Shown piece after piece: positions 25,401 to 37,400 of a stretch of DNA of 58,285 bases. Below the pieces are notes generated by a model, which had not been told where the DNA came from, did no database searches, and was given only the letters and a program-made list of their open reading frames with translations. Numbering within the stretch: the first letter of the stretch is position 1; the number at the start of each line of letters is the position of its first letter. This DNA is from Ophiothrix spiculata (lineage: Eukaryota > Echinodermata > Ophiuroidea > Amphilepidida > Ophiotrichidae). The stretch lies in assembly GCA_000969725.1 (NCBI GenBank), contig JXSR01S074907.1; one strand, 5' to 3'. Position numbers and translations under genes: made by a program.

Positions 25401-28400
25401 GAGACTGTTTTATTGTTCATTCCAAAATGTCTACATTCAAAAAACATCTTAAGAAACATTTTACTGAAATATCCTTTGAAGAGCTGGAGCTGGACTCCTA
25501 AATTTTATTTTTTCCCTTCAATGTTTTTATATGTCTATACTGTGCAATATACATGTTTGTCTCAGTGAGTTGGAGGTGCCACACTGTTTTGATGAAAGCG
25601 ATTTTTTGCTCCTGGCTCCTCCAGGCTAGCTCACTGAAGCAAGATTTTTCCTCATGTTTTAAATGTAATCTTATTTTATCCACTGTAAATGTTTTTATAT
25701 AGATCTGTTTGATGTTATAGCCGAATGTGTAAATAAATAAAATAAATAAATAAACTAAGATAATGCATCATTGAATAGATTAATTGGGTTTGTAGTTTTT
25801 CACAAAATTTCATATTGACAAAACCAGTGAATTATAATAATAATAATAACAATATAACGGTGCTTATGAAGCGCCTAACACCAGAGTCTCTAAGCGGTAT
25901 ACAAACATCTAAACAGTTACATACATAGACATAATATACAAAAATAAAGTTATACATGCATACATATACATACTAAGCAAGGCATGAACATAATACAGTT
26001 ATATGAAAACAAGGAACTATTTACCAAAAGTAAGTTTAAACAAATGTGTCTTAAGGCAAGATTTAAATTGATTGACAGTTTGACAGTTCTTTACATGAAG
26101 TGGCAGAGTATTCCAAAGGACAGCAGAAGCTTTTTGGAAAGAACGATCACCATAAGTAGCAGTACATCTAAGCTAGGTTATACATGAAGGATGAAATATA
26201 ATGTGAGATAATGTTCAATAGATAAATTATTTGTTGAAAATTAATTCATATATTTCGTGACTTTATCAGATCTGGTCAGCTGATTCACTTTCCTGGGAAA
26301 CTTCCGTCCTATCGGTTTTCTTGACAAACTTCCCAGTCGCCAAAACTGAATCATATATGTGACTTGCGATGTGAAGCACAAAATATAATGTGAGTTAATT
26401 TTTAATAAATAATTCACTGGTTTAGTCAAGCAAAATATGATAGTTGAAGATTATATATACCAAACATTTGGCATGGGGTACATGTGCCTAGGGTACAGAG
26501 TTCCAATGGTTCTAAGGTGACCTTATGTAAGACCGAAAGTTGGTGACATTATTGATATCCTATCTGAGATCACATCTGTTAAACTCTAACCGGGCTCAAT
26601 CCATATCAGACAAGTGATTTTTTTTTTCAAAAGTTCAAAATGTCATAGACAGGTGATAGACAGGTATACGTAGGCCCCACTTGGTGGCTTGGCAAAGCTG
26701 GACGTTGGATTTGGATTCAAGGGGTCTGATCATTGACAGTGATTTTTCCAGGAGATAGTTTCAAACACTTTGGAGTTGGAGTTGGTGTTAAATTAATACC
26801 ATATTTGAGACCAGATATTATTTTATTTTTGAGGGATTTTTTTTTTTGGGGGGGGGGGGTTGACAGGGATTCTTAATGAAAATGTTCATATCTCTCCCCT
26901 GGTTATGGTTGGGTGCCTGTATTTTTTCACTTTTTCAGACTACTCTTTCAAATAAAATATTAACTTGATGCAAATCTTACCAACTATCAAATAAATATGT
27001 TGATTCTTGATGTAAAATATTTGCTCGATTATTATCGTCAAATATTTATTTGTATTTTCCTACAGAATACTCATTCTCCAAGGTTGATACCCATAGTGAA
27101 ATCAAATACAACTTCCAAATCAGCAGTCCTAAGAAAGTAAGTATTGATTCTTGAACAAAATTGTGCATCTCGTGTTATGTCAAATTTTGAGTGTTTCTTA
27201 AGATCCAGATTTTAGATGCAATGATCTCAGTCCTTGTTGGTAATTGTGCTGATCACAAGTAATTTAAAAACAACATAGATGATTGTCCAGAATTTGAAGC
27301 AATTAAATTGAGACACTGCATATTGTTATTTCATTAAGCTACTATCTACAAACTTTAATAAAATTTGAAAAAGGTTATTGGACATGCACCTAAAGCTTCA
27401 ACATCAGGAGGAAACTGTCCTTCCTCCATTGTGAACAAACACACTCTTATAATATTTTCTGGGTCAAAAATCTTACCAGTCAAGATTCCAGCTGCAATTT
27501 AAACTGTCTGAACCCATCTACAATATATTGTTCACTTATGTGTAATCAGAATCAGAATCAGAATCAAGAATGCTATTTTTCTGTAAAAGAAGTCTCTACT
27601 AGCACAGCCAAACTTGTAACATCACCATTCTTTTTCTCTTTTCCAGAGCAACTAGTAGGTTTTTATTAATCATTTTATCAACATGGGCCACACATTCTCT
27701 TGAAAAGAATTCTGCTGTTCTGTCAGAGGCCTTACGGAAAGGTATAGAAGATGCTGATTCAGAAGTGAGGGCTACAGCAAGAAAGTAAGTGAAGTAAATA
27801 GGCCTGTAATTCTGTATATATTTGATAAGAATCTATCTCCTCCTTTTAAATGGTTGAAAATGTACCTCAATGTTACAGACCAATTGAATAATAAAATGGT
27901 GTATGATGAAGGATTAAGTGCTTGTTGGTTAAATTTTCAGTTCAAGTCTTGAATCATTTAACATTATTAATTTTTGTCTGGAACGTCTCTCCCCGCCCTT
28001 GAGTCTCACCATGATTTCTATACAGCAGGGGTGTGATTCTTCAGGATTTTTTGTGTAGATTTAAGGATTTTTTGTTCAAAATTTCCGCAATTTTATTTGT
28101 TTTTAGCCCAATCTTGGTCATTCTAGACCAATTTTACGCTGGTTTTTCAAGATTTTTCACAAGCAGCCGGGATTTTTTCCAAAAGGCAAATCACACCCCT
28201 GATACAGTCATCCATGTTTACAAGATCCTTACTGTAAATTTATTAATTTATCTTTCCCCAACCCCTATGTTTCCTGTCCTAACACACGGCAATGCATCAA
28301 ATGCAACCACTCCTGTTCTCTCCGCAATGTATATACTTAAAGTCACCTCACTCTTTGTCAGAGAAGCTTTTACTGCCTTGGGCCAAAATAAGGTTTTCAA

Positions 28401-31400
28401 CTGCTCCACTGTTCAAAGGTTTAAATCTGCTGTAGATCCAACCATGTAATTGTCCTTACTTTCATTTTACCCCCTTGAGCACTAAATATCGTTGTCTTGT
28501 AATATTTTCTTTTGCCTACAGAGCCTTCTGGAAATACTCTGAGCATTTTAAGCAACAAGCAGACAAACTCTTCAACAGTCTAGATGCTTCTAAACAGAAG
28601 ACTTTACAAGGAGAATTGAGTGGTTCATCCAGTTCTGGTTCAATTAACACAACGACGACTAGATTATCCAGAACGTCAAGGTCAAATTCAAATTCAACTG
28701 AAAATCTCAGGTAAGAGATGGGACGGAAGGTTATTTTCAAATCGAGATGTTCTTGGCGTCTTGTAATCAGGCATGAGAATCTTAATGTTTTAACAGGAAT
28801 TCCTGTTTTTTTGTGAACAAATTTCTGTGTTTTTAGGTATTTTTAGCCTGTTTTCTGTTTTTTCATGGAATTTCATTCTCATGCCTGTGTAATTGATTGG
28901 CCAGATAATTCCATATGCAGTTCCCCACCTATGGTTTACTCGGAAGAGGCAATGTTTTCCCCAGGGGCATCAGAAGGAACGTAAAAGTTGTGCAGCCCCT
29001 AGTAAAAGTGGTACAGCCTTTGGCCCTTTAGTTATCCAAAATAATATAAAAAAATCATTTTAATAACGTTTGTCCAACTAAGCCCCAGAAGACAAACGTT
29101 ACTAAAAATTAATTTGAATAATACTGTGCTGTATTTATTAATGCTAGAACCTTAATAAAATGCATCAGACTAATTTTTGTTTCTGGCTGAAAAGTGGTGC
29201 AGCCAGAGTCCACATAGCCTACATGGTTCTGACGGGTCTGCTTTTCCCTATTGATGCATCATGGGTAGAAGGTGACATGACCTATGTTATGTAATACAAA
29301 CATCACACTGAAACACATGACAGTGTTCGTTTTAATTTATCAATATGGCAAAGTCATACAAGAATGAACAAAAGACCACTTTTGAATGTCCCATAATGCA
29401 TCTTGAAAGTACCGTAAAGTGCACGGACGACCATATTTCTAAGTTGTGCGCATAACGTCACTTGCGCGCCAAGTTGTAATATGGTCTATTGCGCAGAAAC
29501 TCCCTGATTTGCGGTACTCTCAAAATGTATAATGGGACATACAAAAGTGGTCTATTAAACAACAAATGACAGTGATTTTGTTTATATTTCTGTTAATCGA
29601 TCATACAGAATCTTTTATTTAGAGGTTTTCAAGTTACTTGTTTGTAAGTTCAATAGTGACTTTAACAATAATCATTGTTGACCTTGCAGGTCAAAATGAC
29701 AAAAATCACTTAAAATTATGTAGAATTTGGAAGAGATGCTTGGTTTGTTTAAGTGGTCAGTACGTTGACTTAATACAGTACCCCAGGTTCAGTCCTATTG
29801 CTGTTTTAACTGTACCAAAGTGACTTTGTAACCATAGGCCTACTATTTCCAGTGGCTGAAGGTTGGGGAAAGATGGTATGCCTATGGCCTCAAATCATTG
29901 ATAGGCGATATTTGTTGGGGGAAAGATGGTATGCCTATCATGGTCTTAAATCATCAATAGCAGTTGATATTTGTTGTATATACTAAGATTATTTTGAACT
30001 GGGCAAATTAGAGTAATTAAAGTGTCATGGAGAGCTTTTACTTCCTGAAGCAATTTGTAACTTGGAAGAATATTATCATTTCTGTCATTAAAATGTGTCA
30101 CTCAAAGTAACTTTAGCCAATGTTTCCCAAACTTTTATTTTTGGTTTGTAATTCAGCCGTGGCAACTCATCAAAACCAAGGCGGTCAGTGGCTGCAGCAA
30201 GAGGGGTCGGTGCTACAGAGTCAGGTAGGNNNNNNNNNNNNNNNNNNNNNNNNNNNNNNNNNNNNNNNNNNNNNNNNNNCAATAAAAGTGAAAAATAATT
30301 ATATTCAGACACATACATGGTTAGAGGCATCAATTCTGAACAACTTTTGGCCGGGGGCACCATATGCTCACTCACAGAAAGTGTGAAATTTGCATTTGAA
30401 ATCGTCTGATCAAGCTTAAAATTGCCAGTCACTTGGAGCGCACTACACTGAAACTTCAGTAAAAGTGACTCTGTAGCGCTGACGCTAATTCCAAGTTCGA
30501 ATTCGTACGCAACCAGTTAACGAGAACGCGAACTTTACACTCTGACTATTGTGTTGAAGAGTCACTTTTTCAGTCGGCAATTGCCGGAAAGTGTAAAATC
30601 AGGTTCGGAAATTCTCGGAAAGTTGTTTTTTGAAAAGGTCTATTGACTGTCATGGAGAGCTTATACTTCCTGAAGCAATTTTGTAACTTGGAAGAATATT
30701 ATCAATTTTGTCATTAAAATGTGTCACTCAAAGTAACTTTAACCAATGTTTTCTAAATTCTTATTTTTGGTTTGTAATTCAGCCGTGGCAACTCATCAAA
30801 ACCAAGGCGGTCAGTGGCTGCAGCAAGAGGGGTCGGTGCTACAGAGTCAGGTAGGATGGGGTCAAAGGTCACTCAAGGTTAATACTTGAAATGTAACATA
30901 AGAAATAAACAAAGTGTAGTATCAATACTTGGGATAAGGATTTACAAAAAACTACAGCTTATTATTGCTTTATTTTGGAATGAGATAAGCTTGAAATGTG
31001 TTTTGTTGCAACCCAGCATCCATATCAATGCATTGCAGTTTCTATGCAAAAAAAATAAATATAAGTTTTATTATTTCAAATTTGTCAGTTTAAATTCAGT
31101 TTCTAATCATAGTACACTTTTTATTTTACATTTCATAATGGCTGATCGTTCTTGATCATGAGTAGGCAATTCTGCTCTGTGCTTCATATCAATTTACATA
31201 GAATATGTATAGGGGCAAGTTGATGTATCCTGCTTATGCGTGCATGATATAGAAAAATATTCAAATATATGCTCCAAATATATTACCATTAAATCCTGAA
31301 CTTGCTTGCGTTTAATTTTTTCGACAGTTACACACAAACTTTATATTATTTCAAAATTTGTGACTTTTCTCATTTTGTGTAACATTATCACCAGCATGTT

Positions 31401-34400
31401 CAGATTTTGTTTGAAATCTTATTATTAGCATTTTGTACAAGTATAGGTTAAGAATAATATTCACTAATGACAAAAACAAAAAACTTGTTCTATAATGCTT
31501 TTTTCCTCTTCAAATAGGTAATTACAGTAAAATTAGTGAATATTCAGTAAAATAGAAACACAATAGAATTGAAAAATACTTGTTGTTATCATCAAAACAG
31601 TCGCAAATTATATCCAAGTTTCTGATGATAACAAACTTACTAATTTTCAAATATATATGTACAAATATGTGCTAAAGCAAAAATGCAATAGACAGGATAA
31701 AACAGAGTTACTATGCGGTACCTCTAAACATGTCCATAATGATGGTGCCTTTGTACAGAGATTTTTGATATGTACATTTTAAGCTGGTATTGTATAATAA
31801 AAGATGTGTTATCAAAGCTAAAATAGGGTAGAATATTAAGCTCAAATAGATCCACGTTTGAAATTTCTGCACAACATTATAAAGCATTATTATTGGCCAT
31901 TTTTTTAGCATTTCTTTTATTTGGTGGTATTGGAGAACTAATACAATTTGTCAATCTGCACCAAATCTTTATAAGAAAGCTTGATTTTGTTTGTATAGTC
32001 GGTAAAATAATCGGAGTAAGAGTAACTAGAGCGTCTGTTTTGACCTAAATATTGGTAAACAAACATCAAAAGCATACATATTGTTATATGTTGTATTGTT
32101 TTTGTGTTTATTTCTCATGATTTTGTTTAAAGGCTAAAAAACAGAATTTTTATTTTCTCAAATATAAAAAAGTTAATTTGCTTAAAGCAAAAAAGTGTTG
32201 TTGTATCATTTCCAGCTTTTTGACTAACAAAGATCACATTAATTGTTCCACCATGTTAATCGTATACACAACAATGTTCTTTTGATGATACTCTAGAGGA
32301 TCTTGGAGTTACTCATTACCTATATACTTTGCATGGGATCGTTACCAAACATATGTCTACATGCTACGGGTAGTCCCATTGCGGTACAATTACGAGCTTC
32401 AAAACAGTTGGACATGGTCTAAGTGCATTGGATCCTAGTATGTTAGAGGGTTTACTCTTTGCACAAGTTTAAAGCATCCTCAGAAATTTACATGTTAAAA
32501 ATGGGTGGTTTCAGTCGGAATCATACCCGGGACCTCTTGTATCCCGATACAGCATTCACTGATGCAAGCCAATGGGTATACGCTACCCTGGCAGCGTTTT
32601 TATGATTATAGCTAACTCCGGTCTGTGACGTATTTTGGCTTGATTTTGGATTTTTCTTGATTTTGTGGAATGGGATTTTTTGAGGTTCGGTGGTGTTAAG
32701 GTTAAAAGTGGAGATATATTGTTCAAGTCAACATAGAAAACATACAATCACATCATTTCAGATTATACAGAATGTATGTACACAGTATATAAGTATGAGT
32801 AACTCCTGTCCTGATGTATTCTATCAAGAAATTTTGTTGTGCACAATGTGTTATAATATCGTTCTGTCAGCTGCGTTCTGTGCTGTTAATACTTTGTAGA
32901 CATTGATTTTACATATACAAATTACAATTTTAAACCTATAATAGACTTGAGATAGATAACGTTATGAATCTTTGAATTATGAAAAAAAGTAAAAAGTTTT
33001 GTAAGAGAAAAGAAATTCGATTTGGTGGAACTTAAATCAATGTGATCTTCTGTCCTTAACTGCTGTTTTTATTATTCTTCGCCGCCATGCTTATGCTCCA
33101 CTCTTTATAGATGGAGCACCCAAACGCCTTGGCCAGCGCTCTAGTAGCGAGGTTAACCTCGCAGCAGCTTCTAGAGCACGCTCTCGCTACGCCTCTGGTG
33201 GGAACCGAACCGCTGCTACCAGTACATCTGTAAGGATACCAAGATCCAAATCAACGTCAAGAGAAAATTTGGGTAATTGTGATTTTGTTTCTCTTTCTCT
33301 CCTGTCACAATTTTCTAACATCATCACCTGCCCTTCAAGTAGCTAGACCAATCAATCAATCGCTGTCATGCTTAAATTTCTAATGCAGTGTGTAGAACTA
33401 GAGTTAGCAAAGAGTCATCGAATAGATCTTAAATTCTCTAGATTGATCAACTAACTCTTCTCAAGATCTTTTTGCAGACTAGCTGTGGTTAACATGCTTT
33501 TTGTGGATGAAATTGCCATGAAAATTTAGTTTCTTGCTATGCAATTTTTTTTACTAAATTAAGATGATTTTGACTGTATGAACGCTTTGCTGTATTACTA
33601 ACTACATTCATGTTTGAATAACTCTAGAATTTCAAACCCATGTTTATCAGTACAAATATTCCACATCAGATTAGTTGTAAGGAATCATGATTAATCATCA
33701 TTACATAATCCTTATCAAGGCTTCCATATTTGGGAAAAATCAAAGCTCAAAAAGAATTTTTTTCATATTTTGCGCTTATTTCTTTCACTGCACACTGTAG
33801 CTTACGCACGTTGTACAGCAGGAAAGATATTGTTCTGAACTTGCAAACTACCAGAAATCTGCTCCCAGCTGTTGTATTTTTTTTTTTTTGAAATCTGAGC
33901 CAATCACTACTTAGAGTGATTGCCACTGCGACCCAGAGGGTGTTTTAAGTACGCCCCGTTATTCCATTCAAAAATTTGAAATCAGTAGCTCAAAACAACC
34001 CACAGTTAGAACCATTTCCCATTGAACATACATGGTAAAATGCATTTTTTAAATATGGCACAGTACATTTATTATTAAAGTGATCAGAGAAGTAAAATTA
34101 CCTTGAGAAAGGTCGCACTCTAAGCTCTTTGAATATGTAAACAAATTTTTGGTTGCTTAAAGTTTTCACATCAATAATACAGTTTGACTAGTTGTGACAT
34201 TTAACATGTTTCCCATACAAATACACAGAAGTAGTAATTTGGCCCTGCTGAACATTCCATTAGTTCATTCATGCTAAATGAGCTGTTACTATGTATTGTG
34301 GGAAGGTCTTAAATCATCCTCTGACTGTGACCCAAGCATATACAGGTTGTACCCTGTACCATACCCCTGTCATAATAATTGAAGCAACACATATCTAAAT

Positions 34401-37400
34401 AGCTAAATGAATTCAACTTGGAAACACTGATTCACAACAAGTATTTGCTCAGTGAAACTGAAACAACTCAATGTTAACCAAGTTTTCCCACCATGCAACT
34501 GTAACACAACAAAGAACTTTAGGGGTCGCTTTGAAACTCAACCGGCGGTTGCCTACCAGTTCTGGATGGTTCAATCAGAATAAACAATAGCCAACCGCCC
34601 AGAACTGGCAGACAACCGCCTGTTGAGTTTTGAAGCCGCCCCTTGTCATTTAGTTTAACACACATAAACAAAATTAAGTCATATGCTTTTATTCTAAAAC
34701 CTTTTATCAAATTCATGAACTTCTAACTGTATTGTCTGTCTAATAATTCATACTTTCATTTATGTATATTTTCATTTTTTAATTCATTGTCATCTTCATT
34801 TCTCCAGTAATTCATCTAAATGAACCTCACAAGCAAAGTTCATAGCACGCTTCGGGTTCACTTGTGAGGTCCACCTAGATGACTACTCCTCTACTCATTT
34901 TATCATACTTCATCAGGTTTATTTAGTTTCAAATCTTGTTTATTTGTATTTTACTTTATAATGCTGTCTTAAGTTTGATGCACTGTATTGTATCATGTGG
35001 TTTTTAAGTTGATTTTGTTGGCAAAGATTGTGTTTGCTCTGCTCACACCCTGCCATAGATTAGAGGACATGAGCCTTGACATGCGCAGTCATCATGCATA
35101 GTCCCCATTCACTTATTACTTACCCCAAACCAGATCACTGGTTGTCTACTGATTAAAGATGTACACATGCTTCATGTTCAGAATAGTTAGTGAAAACAAC
35201 AGTTAGAGATAGTAACTGGAATGTAACACAAAATATTGGAATATTTCATGTTTTTCATGTTGAAGCTGAATATTGGTTCATGGTCTTCCTATCCAATTTT
35301 TGGGGCATCCCAAATATATTGGTTCATGGTCTTCCTCCTCTCCAATTTTTGGGGCATCCCCAATAATGCTACTACTGTGAACCACTGTGGAGAGTTAGAG
35401 TACAAGACCATCTATATACTTTGATCAACACTAAATAGGCGGGAATTATGATGCTTTTCTTCCTCCACAAGTAAAACATAATCCCAATTACACGCGCGCC
35501 GTATATACTGATGCGCGAGTCACACATACAATACGTGCTGCGTTTCTTGCAGTTAAGCTGTGTACAGCTAGGCACGTGCTTATCTGTATCAATGCACGAT
35601 GTGAAGAGGCCCGCCTATTTGGTGTTGATCAAAGTATACTGTTATTGTATTTACTATCAGTTCTCGTGGCAGTAGACCTTGTAATTGCAAGGTTATTTGT
35701 ATTGTAAAAATGTTGGTAATCACTTTAATATCCATATGAGATACAACTCTCATGAAGGCTTTTTATCATCATTTTATGAGCAGAGCACCCTTAATTATGC
35801 CTGCCAACGTTTATGATGAAAAATAGGAGTGACTCTTATTTCTGAAAAACTGGTTATGTTCTGTTTTTCACTTTTCACTAAAGGGTACCATTTGTATTGA
35901 TTTAAATATTAAAATGTTTTTAATGCTTAAGTGTACTGATTAACTCCTGCAAACACTATCATGGGATCAGTGTTCCCTGTTAAGGTTTTGAGCTTGCACC
36001 CCTCTGATCAATTTTGACAAAGTTTGAAGAGAAGTTTGCACCAAAATTACATATACTGAGGCTAAAATTAGCATAATAAGCAATAAAACAAAATCTGTCT
36101 CACATTCTTTCAGAAAAACTTTTGCCAATTTCCCATAAATTTGCCAAAACTCCTGCACCAATGGTGTGCTATATGGCCTTAACAGGAACACTGATTCTTG
36201 GTTTTGATTTTCCAATGTTGACAGGTATGCTTAAAGTTTAGTGAACTCTGCTTTGGAAGAAAACTCTGACTTTTTTTTGAGAAGAAGAAATAGTTGATGT
36301 AAATGCTTTAATTTCTTTTATTTCAGATTTGTATTTTAGTTGATTATTTATTTGATATAAGTTGCTTCAACACTTCCCATTTCTTTGTCCTTTTATTCTT
36401 TACTATGTATTGGTTGTATGGGCAAAAAAGTTATGGTATTATCATTGAAGGAATTTTTGAATATTTTAAGCTGATTTTCATCTTAGTAGGCTAATAGGGT
36501 TGTGCTAATACTGAAATATGGTAGACAGGTAAAATGCATTCTATTAAAGGGTGATTATAATTAAAGATGAAAATTATAGGTCTAATTAATGCAAGTACAC
36601 TACATTATCATTGTTATTAAGCGGATTAATAAATACTTTTCATTAAATGGACTTCTTTTATAGTGCTGTGATAAACGGTTTATGTCACCAGCTTATATAT
36701 TTTGTTGGAGATCACAATTGATGATTTCAGGTACAACCTCTGTAGTGAAAGATGGTGTCTTTATGAGAAAGCAGCCATGTAAACAACACCAAAATTGGAG
36801 GAATTCCATCAACCTCAATAGTAAAAGAAGTTGTCGCTGTCAATGAAGACTTCTTATATACTTTGATCAACACTAAGTAGTCTGACCTATTCTCACTGTG
36901 AATTGATACAGAGAAGCATTTGCATAGCTGAACACAGCACAACTGCATGATAATACATGCTTGTTGTACATACGTCATGGGCATCAGTATCTATGGTGCT
37001 TGTGCCAGTGGGATTACTTTTGCTGGTGGAAGAAAAAAAAATTGCCTCCATACTCTGTAAATCTTGAAGTATGCAACAAGCAATCAGACTCTGTTACGAG
37101 ATCCATAGCATATCACTTGTATTTTATAACATTGTGAACTGATGGTTTTGTATTGTTTAAGAGACTACTAATGATTGATTAGGATGTATTAAGACCAAAT
37201 CACTGCATATTAATACATTTGGTACATAAATCTTTCATGGTTTTGGTATTACTTTTGGTTAAATTTGTTGCTAACACATGGACAAACATGGTCATAAATT
37301 TATTTGAATATTCAGCAAGATTTGGTATGTTGTTATGATTCGAGAAATATGCACTATTTTACTTCCCCCGTATGGTCATATTGGTTTACGTGTGTTAATC

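Larger units (their letters stand above)
25106..27065. other. Intron, about 2.0 kb
   Basis: Holds a 52-bp duplicate (25125), two LINE 3' fragments with facing tails (25177-25757 plus, 25835-26190 minus), a direct repeat pair (26199 and 26383) and an adjoining T11/G12 homopolymer run at 26837-26859. Confidence 0.75.
28711..30156. other. Intron, about 1.4 kb
   Basis: Contains a MITE at 28768, another at 29371, a tandem duplication at 29863 and, from 30023, sequence repeated beyond the assembly gap. Confidence 0.7.
30851..33110. other. Intron, about 2.3 kb
   Basis: Very AT-rich. A small hairpin at 31568-31652 and a possible SINE remnant at 32505-32595 are the only structures seen. Confidence 0.7.

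Noticed and set aside
28033-28449. A 138-residue open frame with hydrophobic stretches
   Set aside because: The first half is the interior of a MITE with defined ends and target duplication. The second half only vaguely resembles a LINE C-terminus.
30120-30432. Open frames on both strands running through the N gap
   Set aside because: They cross unknown bases and are overlapping or antisense shadows of the CLASP exon.
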